Made by a program: the position numbers and the translations under genes
The notes under the pieces: model-generated
The model's input: only the letters and a program-made list of their open reading frames with translations
Told to the model about the DNA's origin: nothing
Database searches by the model: none
Source of the DNA: DATJPY01 sp035506135
Lineage (GTDB): Bacteria > Myxococcota_A > UBA9160 > PR03
NCBI GenBank assembly: GCA_035506135.1
Contig: DATJPY010000102.1
Location: forward strand, 1-17,689
DNA: 17,689 nt
Reading direction: 5' to 3'
Shown here: positions 1-9,519 of the stretch, one piece after another
How positions within the stretch are numbered: position 1 is the first letter of the stretch
Layout: every line of letters begins with the position of its first letter

Positions 1-1148
1 TGGAGCGCGCGCGCCCCGAGGACTTCCTCGAGCTGGTCGAGCGCGCGCGGCGCGGCCGCCTCAAGGTGTACATCGGCTTCGCCGCCGGCGTCGGCAAGAC
101 CTACCGGATGCTGGAGGAGGCGCACGCGCTGGCCAAGCGCGGCGTGGACGTCGTGGTGGGCTTCGTCGAGACGCACGGCCGCGCCGAGACGGCCGACCTT
201 CTGACCGGCCTCGAGGTCGTCCCACGGCGCATCTTCGAGTACCGCGGGCTCTCCGTCGAGGAGATGGACCTCGACGCGGTGCTGGCGCGGCGGCCACAGG
301 TGGCGCTGGTCGACGAGATCGCGCACACCAACGTTCCCGGCTCCCGGCACGCCAAGCGGTACCAGGACGTGTACGCGCTGCTCGACGCGAGCGTGAACGT
401 GATCTGCGCCTTCAACATCCAGCACCTCGAGAGCCTGAAGGACATGGTCGAGCAGGCGACCGGCGTCGAGATCCGCGAGACGGTGCCCGACACCTTCCTG
501 CAGCAGGCGGACCAGGTGGTGAACCTCGACCTCGCGGTCGAGGACCTGCTCGACCGGCTGCGGGCCGGGAAGATCTACGCCGCGGAGAAGGTGACGCAGG
601 CGCTCGGCAACTTCTTCCAGCAGGACAAGCTCTCGACGCTGCGCGAGATGGCGCTGCGCGAGGTCGCGGAGAGCCTCGGTCGGGCCGCGATCGATTCGGC
701 GCGCGGGCGCGAGCCCGCCGCACAGCCGCGGACGAGCGAACGCGTGATGGTGTGCATCGCGTCGCAGTCTCCGCGCGCGGCGGCGCTGCTGCGCCGCGGC
801 GCGCGTCTCGCGGGCCGCCTCAACACCGACTGGTATGTGGTCTACGTCGAGACCCCGGACGAGGCGCCGGACCGCATCGACGCCGCCGCCCAGCGCGTGC
901 TCCACGCGAACATCGAGAAGGCGCGCGAGCTCGGCGCCGAGGTCGTGCGCCTGCGCGGCCGCGACAGCGTCGAGACGCTGCTCGACTTCGCCCGCTCGCA
1001 CGCGGTGGGCCACATCCTGATCGGGCGCGGCGGGTCGCGCCGCTGGCGGCGCCTGCGGCGCCGCGACTTCGCCGAGCGCATGCTGCTCGAGGCGGACGAC
1101 TTCGACCTCTACATCGCCGGCGAGCAGGAGCGGGAGGCGGCCACGTGA
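1..1148 (+). CDS. kdpD: KdpD-type sensor, N-terminal half only (KdpD ATPase domain + UspA-like domain); 5' end at window edge
   Basis: The reading frame is open from base 3, and in-frame residues before the GTG at 66 (RPEDFLELVERARRGRLKV) match the usual start of KdpD, so the gene begins further upstream than base 66. If the base just before the window is A, an ATG would lie exactly across the edge, giving about 382 residues. A KdpD-type Walker A (GFAAGVGKT, about residues 25-33) and the Walker B-like LVDEIAHTNVPGSRH define the KdpD nucleotide-binding domain. A UspA-like domain follows from about residue 245 (ERVMVCIA ... GHILIGRGG). The protein stops there: the four membrane helices and kinase domain of full-length KdpD are absent. 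In E. coli this half senses intracellular conditions and tunes KdpD output for the potassium-uptake operon kdpFABC. The stop overlaps the next gene's start by 4 bases (GTGA), so it likely works with that kinase. Family assignment is firm; the role is inferred. Confidence 0.9.
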   Translation, partial: ERARPEDFLELVERARRGRLKVYIGFAAGVGKTYRMLEEAHALAKRGVDVVVGFVETHGRAETADLLTGLEVVPRRIFEYRGLSVEEMDLDAVLARRPQVALVDEIAHTNVPGSRHAKRYQDVYALLDASVNVICAFNIQHLESLKDMVEQATGVEIRETVPDTFLQQADQVVNLDLAVEDLLDRLRAGKIYAAEKVTQALGNFFQQDKLSTLREMALREVAESLGRAAIDSARGREPAAQPRTSERVMVCIASQSPRAAALLRRGARLAGRLNTDWYVVYVETPDEAPDRIDAAAQRVLHANIEKARELGAEVVRLRGRDSVETLLDFARSHAVGHILIGRGGSRRWRRLRRRDFAERMLLEADDFDLYIAGEQEREAAT

Positions 1149-2961
1149 CGCTCCGGACGCGCCTGCTCCTGGCCTCGGCGCCCCTCGCCGCGGCGCTCGC
1201 GCTGCTCGGGGTGTTCGCGGTCCGCGCGATCAACCAGCTCGGCCATCGCTCGCAGACGATCCTGGCGCAGAACTACCGGAGCGTGCTGGCCGCGCAGCGG
1301 ATGAACGAGGCGCTCGAGCGCATCGACAGCGGCGCGATCTTCGCCGCGACCGGGCAGCGCGCGCGCGGCCTCGCGCAGCAGGCCGAGAACCGCCGCATCT
1401 TCGAGTCGGAGCTGCGCGTCGAGGAGAACAACATCACCGAGCCCGGCGAGGGCGAGGCCGCGGCCACGCTGCGCCGCGGCTGGGAGGACTACCAGCGCGC
1501 GGTCGACGCCTGCCTCGCGCGCGCGGACGGCCCCGAGGTCGAGAAGTGCTACTTCGGCGAGCTCGAGCCGCGCTTCCGCGCGCTCAAGGAGAGCACGGAG
1601 GCCGTCCTCGCGCTGAACCAGGACGCGATGGTGCTGAAGAGCGAGCGGGCGCGGATCGAGTCCGAGCAGATCGGCGCCGCGATGATCGCGGTGGCGCTGG
1701 CTGCGCTCGTGCTCGGCGTGGCCTCGTCGTGGCTGCTGGCGCGGCGCGTGGCCCATCCGCTCGCCGCGCTCGGGCAGGCGGTCGATCAGTTCGGTCGCGG
1801 CGACTTCGCGGTGCGCGCCGCCACGCGCGGCGGCGCCGAGATCGCACAGCTCGCCGAGACGTTCAACGCGATGGCCGACCGCATCTCGGAGTATCGCAAG
1901 AGCTCCCTCGGCGAGATGATCCAGGCGCAGCTCGCGGCCCAGGCCGCGCTCGACAGCCTCTCCGACCCCGTCTTCGTGTTCGCGACCGATGGATCGATCA
2001 GCAGCCTGAACCGCGCCGCGGAGCAGCTCTTCCCGGTGAAGGCGCGCGAGGCGCCGGAGCTCGCGCTCCTCGCCCCCGCGCTGCGCGACGCGCTCGACGC
2101 CGTGCGCTCGCACGTGCTCTCGGGCAAGGGCGCCTTCTCGCCGCGGAGCTTCGACGAGGCCTTCGCAGCCGCGACCCCCGACGGCGAGCGCTCGTTCCTG
2201 CCGCGCGCGGAGCCGATCTACGAGGAGGGCGGCGGCATCGTCGGCGCGACCGTCGTGCTGCAGGACGTGACCCGGCTGCGCCGTTTCGAGGAGCTGCGCA
2301 ACGACCTGGTCTCGACCGTCGCCCACCAGTTCCGCACGCCGCTCACCTCGCTCCGCATGGCGATCCACCTGTGCCTCGAAGGTGTCGCGGGCGCCCTCTC
2401 GCCGCGCCAGCAGGACCTGCTCTACGCGGCGCGCGAGGAGTGCGAGCGTCTGCAGGGCATCGTCGACGAGCTGCTCGACCTGGCGCGGCTGCAGTCGGGC
2501 ACCATCCAGCTCGACGTCGAGGACGTGGCCGCGGCGGCGCTGATCGAGCGCGCCGCCAAGGCCTTCCGCGCCGGCGCGGCGGCGAAGGGCATCACGCTGG
2601 CCGCCGATCCGCTGCCGAGCGGGGAGTGTGTGCGTGCCGACTCCGCACGCATCCAGATGGTGTTCTCGAACCTGATCGAGAACGCCCTCCGCCACACGCC
2701 GACCGGCGGCCGCGTCGAGCTCCGCGCGCGCGACGCGAACGGGACCGTGCGCTTCGAGGTGACCGACACGGGGCCCGGCATTCCCGAGGCGCTGCGGGCG
2801 CGCGTGTTCGAGAAGTTCTTCCGCGGCCCCGGCGACGCGCCCGGCGGCGCCGGGCTCGGGCTCTCGATCGCGCGCGACATCGTGCACGCGCACGGCGGCG
2901 GGATCGGCGTCGAGAACGCGCCGGGCGGCGGGAGCCTGTTCTGGTTCAGCGTTCCACGGGT

Positions 2962-2965
<4 letters not shown>
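1145..2965 (+). CDS. Membrane-bound sensor histidine kinase (HAMP-PAS-HisKA-HATPase_c), coupled to the KdpD-type half
   Basis: 606 residues from a GTG whose codon overlaps the upstream TGA. This start is chosen because the open frame before it reads as a shadow of kdpD and because a hydrophobic helix begins at once. Order: TM1 about 4-28; an extracytoplasmic helical sensor region about 30-175; TM2 about 176-198; HAMP about 199-250 (VAHPLAALGQAVDQFGRGDF); PAS about 265-375; HisKA with AHQFRTPLTSL, phosphoacceptor His394; HATPase_c with N-box NLIENALRHT (from 509), G1 DTGPGIP (from about 541), F-box FEKFF and G2 GAGLGLSIA (from about 567). All ATP-binding boxes are intact. The layout resembles KinB more than KdpD, yet the gene is coupled to a KdpD sensing half. 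Its stop overlaps that of the convergent sigma-54 response regulator by 4 bases. Known of the family: it autophosphorylates on His and transfers phosphate to a response regulator. Pairing with the convergent regulator is inferred from proximity. Confidence 0.93.
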
Positions 2966-4335
<1,370 letters not shown>

Positions 4336-4342
4336 GCGCGGA

Positions 4343-4348
4343 AGGCTA
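4343..4348 (-). promoter_or_regulatory. Candidate -10 hexamer (TAGCCT) of the sigma-54 response regulator gene
   Basis: TAGCCT on the minus strand lies 7 bases before the preferred GTG start at 4335. Transcription would then begin at or next to the start codon, giving a leaderless message. No Shine-Dalgarno-like sequence is present before this GTG, which fits. No convincing -35 box is visible. The case rests on similar hexamers at comparable spacing before 6518 and 11298. Confidence 0.28.
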
Positions 4349-4440
4349 ACGAACAGACTGCCGGCATGCGCCACGGCGATCGCTGGCAATCGGTGACACA
4401 ATCGGCGGTCGAGCCACGCAGGGATTGTGTACCGTCCGTC

Positions 4441-4664
4441 GGCGCCCGCCTCGCCTGGGCAGTGAATCGCGTATTCGGGAGGCGGGGGCCGGTGCCTGGC
4501 GGATCGCTATCACCTCCGCGTGCTGCGCTCGCCGCGCCAGGTGCGGAACGCCCTGTCGGGTGGCAACCCGAACGCGGGATCGCCCTGCCGTCGCGCGTCC
4601 ACGGTCTTGGCTGCTCCGAGCCGGCTGGCTGCGACATGGCCTCATCTCGAGTGACGAGGTGCCC
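4441..4664 (+). pseudogene. Decayed C-terminal remnant of a REP-associated (Y1/IS200-like) transposase
   Basis: Three pieces in three frames, in the right order, resemble the C-terminal part of REP-associated tyrosine transposases as I know them. Frame 1 at 4441-4494 reads ARLAWAVNRVFGRRGPV. Frame 2 at 4496-4555 reads LADRYHLRVLRSPRQVRNAL, with a net +1 shift at about 4495. Frame 0 at 4596-4664 reads RPRSWLLRAGWLRHGLI followed by SSDEVP. Only about 40 bases separate the second and third pieces, where an intact enzyme would have tens of residues, so there is also an internal deletion. The N-terminal part with the HUH metal site is absent. No intact frame remains, so it is non-functional. It sits in the spacer between the divergent response regulator and the nuclease-like gene and is followed at once by two hairpins. 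Recognition is from memory of the family, not a search. Confidence 0.6.
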
Positions 4665-4686
4665 GGCGCAATCAAATTGCCCGGGC
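4661..4686. repeat. 11-bp stem hairpin with one bulge at the end of the transposase remnant
   Basis: GCCCGG and GCAAT, with a bulged C at 4667, pair with ATTGC and CCGGGC around a CAA loop (4673-4675). It overlaps the last codons of the transposase remnant. There is no run of T on either side, so a classical intrinsic terminator is unlikely. It could be a REP-like palindrome linked to the transposase. Confidence 0.5.
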
Positions 4687-4695
4687 CAGCCGCGG

Positions 4696-4766
4696 GAGAA
4701 GAAGGAGCGGGTTGGTAAGGAGTGCAGGCACCCTCCCTTCCCTACCAACCCTCCTTCCCCTTCTTT
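4696..4766. repeat. Long imperfect inverted repeat (about 25-base arms) in the divergent spacer
   Basis: The left arm, 4696-4720, contains AGAAG, AAGGA and GGGTTGGTA. The right arm, 4740-4766, contains the matching TACCAACCC, TCCTT and CTTCT. The central 9 bp (GGGTTGGTA/TACCAACCC) are perfect; small bulges or internal loops separate the flanking blocks. The apical loop is about 20 bases. The strands are strongly purine/pyrimidine biased, unlike the flanking genes. It lies between the transposase remnant and the start at 4903. Possible roles are a REP-like element, a leader structure or a small RNA; none can be settled by reading. Confidence 0.5.
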
Positions 4767-4902
4767 CCCCCTCCGAGCGGATCCGCCCCCTTCGGCTAGA
4801 GTGTTGTCGGCCGCCCCCCGGCCTTCCTCCAGAGAGCGCGTGGACTCGTGACCGCCCCTGTCACAGCGGGGTGGGAGTCTCACGGCACGAGGAGGAAGCG
4901 CC

Positions 4903-6474
4903 ATGGCCGCGGATCCCATCTTCCGAGAGCTCCGCACCCCGGACCTGCCCGAGCTCGAGCTCCACTTGCGGGTGCGCGAGCCGGAGCTCGTCGACGAGCT
5001 CTCGGCGATCCTCGACCCGCGCGAGCGCGAGTCCTTCGCGCTCTCGGCGCTGCGTATCGGCGTGCTCGCGCTGCGGACGGCGCGCGGCCAGGTCGACGCG
5101 CAGACCCTCCGCGGCGAGGTGGAGCGCCTGCTCTCCGAGCTGCACAAGGGGCTCGACCAGCACCGCGACCAGCTCCAGCTCGGGCTCGGCAGCGCGCTGC
5201 GCGACTACTTCGACCCGAAGAGCGGCCGCTTCGAGGAGCGCGTGCGCGCGCTCACGCAGGAGGACGGCGAGCTGGCGCGCGTGATCCGCCGCCACGTCGA
5301 GGGCTCGGACTCGGCGCTCGCGCAGACGCTGGCCCGGCACGTCGGCGCCGAGAGCCCCCTCCTGCGCGCGCTCGATCCGGCCAACGGCGAGGGCGTCGTC
5401 GCGGGGCTGACCCGGCTCGTCGAGGACGCGCTCGGCGCGCAACGCCGGGCCATCCTCGGCGAGTTCTCGCTCGACAATCGCGAGGGCGCGCTCGCGCGCC
5501 TCGTCGCCGAGCTGACCCAGACGCACGGCAAGCTGACCGCCGACCTGCACGGGCGACTCGACGGCGTGGTGAAGGAGTTCTCGCTGGATGCCGAGGACTC
5601 TGCCCTCTCGCGCCTGGTGGCGCGCGTCGAGCGAGCGCAGCAGCAGATCACGAGCGAGTTCACCCTCGACTCGGACACCTCGGCGCTGGCGCGCATGCGG
5701 CGCGAGCTGCTCGGGATCGCCGAGCAGCAGAACCAGGCGCTCGCGGCGCTGCAGGCGCAGGTCCAGGTCGAGATGGCGAAGCTCACCACGACGCGGGCGC
5801 GCGACGCGAAGTCGACGGCCCACGGCGACGCGTTCGAGTCCGGAGTGCTGCGCTGGCTCGAGCGGCGCGCGCAGGAGTCGGCCGACGCCTTCGAGGAGAC
5901 CGGGCGTACGACGGGGCGCATCCGGAACTGCAAGAAGGGCGACGCCGTGATCGAGCTCGGGCCCGGCCATCGGGCGGCCGGCGCGCGCATCGCCGTCGAG
6001 GCGAAGGAGGAGGCCGGCTACACGCTCGCAGCGGCGCGCGTCGAGCTCGAGGAGGCGCGCAAGAACCGGGACGCCGAGGTGGGGATCTTCGTGCTGTCGG
6101 CGAAGGTCGCCCCGGCCGGCTGGCCCTGCTTCCACCCGCTCGGCGACGACGTCTTCCTGGTCTGGGACTTCGAGGACCCGGCCACCGACGTCCGGCTCGA
6201 GGCCGCGCTCGCCGTGGCCCGCGCCCTGTGCACGCGGCGGCGCCACCCCGCGAAGAGCGAGATCGACTTCGCCGCCCTCGACCGCTCGATCCGGGACGTC
6301 GAGAAGCAGATCGAGGGCCTCGACACGATCAAGACCAGCGCGGACACGATCGAGAGTGGAGCCGGTCGGATCAAGGAGCGGGTGCGCATCATGCGCGAGA
6401 ACCTGGGCCGCTCCGTAGAGGCGCTCGATCGCTGCGCGGAGTCGGTGCGCCGGGAGCTGGATCCGACCGACTGA
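4903..6474 (+). CDS. Coiled-coil protein with internal EFSLD repeats and a candidate PD-(D/E)XK nuclease domain
   Basis: 523 residues from ATG at 4903, preceded by a strong ribosome site (GAGGAGGA). The N-terminal 300 residues are charged and helical. They contain recurring units marked EFSLD/EFTLD at 187, 225 and 252, each followed by an ALARLV-like stretch; a weaker copy (RALDP ... GLTRLV) starts near 155. A compact domain follows at about 305-440: GDAFE (308-312), then G-D347-AVIE, then VE366-A-K368. This is the D...ExK pattern of PD-(D/E)XK nucleases, with a conserved upstream Glu312 as often seen. The tail (448-523) is again helical. No signal peptide or membrane span is visible. I do not recognise a named family; RmuC/DUF2130-like coiled-coil nucleases are the nearest architectural analogues. 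A stem-loop follows the stop, and the DUF2868 and GTPase genes lie downstream on the same strand. The nuclease call comes from motif spacing only. Confidence 0.75.
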   Translation: MAADPIFRELRTPDLPELELHLRVREPELVDELSAILDPRERESFALSALRIGVLALRTARGQVDAQTLRGEVERLLSELHKGLDQHRDQLQLGLGSALRDYFDPKSGRFEERVRALTQEDGELARVIRRHVEGSDSALAQTLARHVGAESPLLRALDPANGEGVVAGLTRLVEDALGAQRRAILGEFSLDNREGALARLVAELTQTHGKLTADLHGRLDGVVKEFSLDAEDSALSRLVARVERAQQQITSEFTLDSDTSALARMRRELLGIAEQQNQALAALQAQVQVEMAKLTTTRARDAKSTAHGDAFESGVLRWLERRAQESADAFEETGRTTGRIRNCKKGDAVIELGPGHRAAGARIAVEAKEEAGYTLAAARVELEEARKNRDAEVGIFVLSAKVAPAGWPCFHPLGDDVFLVWDFEDPATDVRLEAALAVARALCTRRRHPAKSEIDFAALDRSIRDVEKQIEGLDTIKTSADTIESGAGRIKERVRIMRENLGRSVEALDRCAESVRRELDPTD

Positions 6475-6489
6475 CCCGCGGGGCGGGTC
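6473..6489 (+). terminator. Short GC-rich stem-loop just after the nuclease-like gene
   Basis: GACCCGC pairs perfectly with GCGGGTC around a GGG loop (7 bp). It starts inside the TGA stop codon of the 4903-6474 gene. No T-run follows, so it is at best a weak or factor-assisted terminator. It sits before a possible promoter for the DUF2868 gene. Confidence 0.3.
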
Positions 6490-6502
6490 GACCGGGCGCG
6501 GC

Positions 6503-6508
6503 TACCTT
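6503..6508 (+). promoter_or_regulatory. Candidate -10 hexamer (TACCTT) of the DUF2868 gene
   Basis: TACCTT lies 9 bases before the ATG at 6518, and no Shine-Dalgarno sequence is present in between (CCGCGCCAA). That spacing predicts a leaderless or nearly leaderless transcript. No clear -35 box is seen. The arrangement parallels the sites before 4335 (minus strand) and 11298. Confidence 0.28.
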
Positions 6509-6517
6509 CCGCGCCAA

Positions 6518-8050
6518 ATGGACTCGGAGGAGACGGAGCCCGAGGAGAGCCTCTCCCGGACCCTGCTGGTGCAGGCCTGCGAGGAGAGCGATCCGCAAGC
6601 GCGCTTCCTGACCCGCCGCCAGCGCGAGTCCGCCACGCGCGAGGCACGACGGCTCGCGGAATCGAGCCCGGAAGGAGAAGCGGGCCTGCTCGCGGCTCGA
6701 GCGAGCGTGCTCGCCGGGGGCCTCGAGGGCGAGCACGCGTCGCTTCGAGCGGCGCGCTCACTCGCGCGGCTTCGGATTCCGGCCCTCCCGGTGCTGGCCG
6801 TCACCACCGCGGTGGGGCTTGCCGTCGACGTGCTCGGCGGCGAGCGGCGCATCAACCTGCTCGCCTTCCCGCTGCTCGGCCTGCTGGTCTGGAACGCAGC
6901 GGTGTATGGGGTGCTGGCAATCGGCCCGCTGCTGGCGCGCGGAAGGCGCAGGCACGGAGCCGGGGAGCCGCGTCCGCGCGGCGCGGTCGCGCGACTCCTC
7001 GGCCTTCTGGTCCAGCGGGTGCCGACGTCCGCGGCTCCCGAGGAGGCGCGCTGGCTGGCCGCCTCGCTCCGGCGCTTCTCCGCCGCCTGGGCGCGCCGGG
7101 CGGGCTCGCTGGTGTCGGCGCGCGCCGAGCGCGTTCTGCACGTGGGCGCGCTCGGCTTCGCGCTCGGAGTCGTCGCGGGCATGTACCTGCGCGGCCTCGC
7201 GTTCGAGTACCGCGCGAGCTGGGAGAGCACCTTCCTCGACACGAGGCAGGTCGCGGCGCTGCTCTCCGCGGTGCTCGGCCCTGCGGCGCGCGTCCTCGAT
7301 GCGATCGATCCGGGCGCGCACGCCGTCGACCTGCTTCGCGAGCCGGCGCTCGCCGGTCTGCGGAGCTCCGTCGGCGACGGGGCCGCAGCGCCGTGGGTAC
7401 ACCTGTGGGCGCTCACCGCCGCGGGCTGGATCGGCGTGCCGCGTGCGCTCCTCGCCCTGCACGCGGGCCGGCGTGCGCGGCGTTTCGCGCGCGAGCTGGC
7501 GCCCGACCTCAGCGAGCCGTATGCGCTCCGCGTGCTGGCGCCGGAGCGCGGCGCCGGAACCCGCGTCGAGGTGATCCCGTACAGCCACCGGCTCGACGCC
7601 CGCTCGAGTGAGGCGCTGCGCGAGCTGCTCGCCGAGCTCTTCGGCGAGCGCGCGCGCGTGTCGATCGTCGAGCCACTGCCGTACGGCGCCGATCCGCCTC
7701 CGCTCGGGACGCAGGCCGACACCGACCCGCACACCCGCATCGTGGTCTTCAACCTGGCCCAGCCTCCCGAGCAGGAGGTGCACGGCGTCTTCCTCGAGGC
7801 GCTCCACCAGGACGGCGCCGAGCGCCCGCGTCCCCCCGCGCTGCTCGTGCTGCTCGACGAGGAGCCGTATCGCGCGCGCTTCGACGGCGACGGCTGGGGC
7901 GACCGTCTGGGACAGCGGCGCCGCGCGTGGGAGCGGGTCGCGCGGCCGGCGGACCTGCGCGTGGCGCTCCTCCGGTCGCGCCCGGCGGACCGCGATGCGT
8001 CGCTCGCCGAGGCGCGCGCGGCGCTCGGGGTGCGCGGGGAGGCGGCGTGA
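6518..8050 (+). CDS. DUF2868-family membrane protein
   Basis: 510 residues from ATG at 6518. The N-terminal region is charged and helical (LLVQACEESDPQARFLTRRQRESATREAR), followed by hydrophobic segments at about 85-108 and 111-138. A basic cytoplasmic stretch comes next, then hydrophobic segments at about 207-230 and 292-315. The C-terminal cytoplasmic domain (about 330-510) has a Rossmann-like feel, with strands such as RIVVFNLAQPP and PALLVLLDEEPYRARF. This order matches DUF2868 proteins, whose function is not established. They commonly sit beside a DUF3482-type GTPase, as here: the stop overlaps the next start by 4 bases, which implies translational coupling. I infer that it is the membrane partner or anchor of that GTPase. 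Family call is from memory of its architecture and neighbour; no catalytic motif was found. Confidence 0.85.
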   Translation: MDSEETEPEESLSRTLLVQACEESDPQARFLTRRQRESATREARRLAESSPEGEAGLLAARASVLAGGLEGEHASLRAARSLARLRIPALPVLAVTTAVGLAVDVLGGERRINLLAFPLLGLLVWNAAVYGVLAIGPLLARGRRRHGAGEPRPRGAVARLLGLLVQRVPTSAAPEEARWLAASLRRFSAAWARRAGSLVSARAERVLHVGALGFALGVVAGMYLRGLAFEYRASWESTFLDTRQVAALLSAVLGPAARVLDAIDPGAHAVDLLREPALAGLRSSVGDGAAAPWVHLWALTAAGWIGVPRALLALHAGRRARRFARELAPDLSEPYALRVLAPERGAGTRVEVIPYSHRLDARSSEALRELLAELFGERARVSIVEPLPYGADPPPLGTQADTDPHTRIVVFNLAQPPEQEVHGVFLEALHQDGAERPRPPALLVLLDEEPYRARFDGDGWGDRLGQRRRAWERVARPADLRVALLRSRPADRDASLAEARAALGVRGEAA

Positions 8051-9519
8051 GCGGCGCGGACGCGTCTCCGGCGGCGCGCCCCCTCGTACTCTCGCTCGTG
8101 TCACACACGAACGTGGGCAAGACGACGCTGGCCCGCACGCTGCTGCGGCGCGAGGTCGGCGAGGTCTTCGACCAGGCGCACGTCACCGATCAGACCGAGA
8201 CCTTCGTGCTGCTCGACCGCGAGGACGGCGCGCAGGTGGTGCTCGCCGACACGCCCGGCTTCGGGGACTCGGCCCGCCTGCTGCGCCGGCTCCATGGGAT
8301 GGCGAATCCGGTGGGATGGCTGGTCGCGCAGGTGTGGGATCGCTTCGCGGAGCGCGCGCTCTTCTGCAGCCAGCAGGCCGTCCGCCATGTTCGCGACGAG
8401 TCCGACGCGGTGCTCTACCTGGTGAACGCGAGCGAGGATCCGGAGGCCGCCGGCTACGCGGCGGCCGAGCTCGAGATCCTCGAGTGGATCGCGCGTCCCG
8501 TGATCGTGCTGCTGAACCAGACCGGCGCGCCCGGCGACGCCGGCGCGCGCGGCCTCGACGAGGCGCGCTGGCGGTCGTGGGCGGCGAGCCGCTCCTGCGT
8601 GCGCCAGGTCCTCTCGCTCGATGCCTTCACCCGATGCTGGGTGCAGGAGGGAGCGCTCCTCGAGCACATCCGCGACGCGCTCCCCGTCGAACGGCGCGAG
8701 CCGGCCGACGCGCTGCTCGAGCGCTGGCGCGAGGAGAATCTCGCGGTCCTGGATCGCTCGATCGAGGCGATGGCCGAGCTGGTGGGAGGCGCCGTTGCCG
8801 ACGGCGAGCCGGTCGGCCCCGGACGCCTCGGCCGCCTGGAGCGGCGCCGGGCCGCCGACGCCCTCGCGCACCGGCTCGAGGATCGGATCGCGGAGACCAA
8901 CGAGCGGCTGATCGCGCTGCACGGGCTCAGCGGCGAGGCGGCCGAGGAGCTGCGCGTCGGCCTCGAGGACGTCTCGGCCCCCGGCGACCGCCCACCTCCG
9001 TGGCAGCGAAGCGTGCTCGGCGGGCTGGTGGGCGGCGCCCTCGGCGGGCTCGCCGCGGACATCGCGACGGGCGGCCTCTCCTTCGGAGGCGGTGCCGTCG
9101 CGGGGGCAATCCTCGGCGCCGCCGGCCTCGGGGGCCTCGCGTGGGGCTACGAATCGCTGGGCGGTGCGCAGGCTCCGCGGGTTGCCTGGTCGTCCGAGTT
9201 CCTCGAGCGGCTCGGCTCGGACACACTCCTGCGTTATCTCGCCGTCGCGCACTTCGGGCGCGGCGCGGGGGCCTTCCAAGCGCGTGTGGCGCCGGCCGCC
9301 TGGCGCGAAGGCGTCCAGCGCGCGCTCGCCCCGCGGCGCGAGATCCTGCTCGGTGCGATCCGCCGCGCGCGCACCGACCCGCGCCCCGACGGCGCGCGCG
9401 ACGCCGCCCTCGAGATGCGGGAGTCACTCGGCGGCGCGGTCCGAGAGCTCCTCGCGGAGCTCTACCCCGAGAGCGCGCCGCTCCTCGGGCTCGCGGGGCG
9501 CCGGGCGCTCCCGGCCTGA
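8047..9519 (+). CDS. Era/dynamin-like GTPase, DUF3482 type, partner of the DUF2868 protein
   Basis: 490 residues from GTG at 8047, overlapping the preceding TGA by 4 bases. Frame upstream of this GTG is open but is a shadow of the DUF2868 gene. G1 is SHTNVGKTT (19-27), where the usual first Gly of GxxxxGK[ST] is Ser19. G3 is DTPGFGD (from 68). G4 is a degenerate NQTG (from 157) in place of NKxD. A helical region follows, then a Gly-rich hydrophobic stretch at about 326-360 (GLVGGALGGLAADIATGG) that could insert in or touch membrane, as in dynamin-like and YcjX/DUF697-like proteins. The rest is helical. Coupling to DUF2868 suggests a membrane-associated GTPase pair of unknown purpose. The last 58 bases overlap the convergent lipid-kinase gene. 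GTPase fold is firm; the DUF3482 label is likely. Confidence 0.87.
   Translation: MSGADASPAARPLVLSLVSHTNVGKTTLARTLLRREVGEVFDQAHVTDQTETFVLLDREDGAQVVLADTPGFGDSARLLRRLHGMANPVGWLVAQVWDRFAERALFCSQQAVRHVRDESDAVLYLVNASEDPEAAGYAAAELEILEWIARPVIVLLNQTGAPGDAGARGLDEARWRSWAASRSCVRQVLSLDAFTRCWVQEGALLEHIRDALPVERREPADALLERWREENLAVLDRSIEAMAELVGGAVADGEPVGPGRLGRLERRRAADALAHRLEDRIAETNERLIALHGLSGEAAEELRVGLEDVSAPGDRPPPWQRSVLGGLVGGALGGLAADIATGGLSFGGGAVAGAILGAAGLGGLAWGYESLGGAQAPRVAWSSEFLERLGSDTLLRYLAVAHFGRGAGAFQARVAPAAWREGVQRALAPRREILLGAIRRARTDPRPDGARDAALEMRESLGGAVRELLAELYPESAPLLGLAGRRALPA

Noticed and set aside
4336..4401. Extension of the sigma-54 regulator to a TTG at 4401
   Set aside because: The added residues are not part of the receiver domain, TTG is rare, and a -10-like hexamer sits directly before the GTG at 4335.
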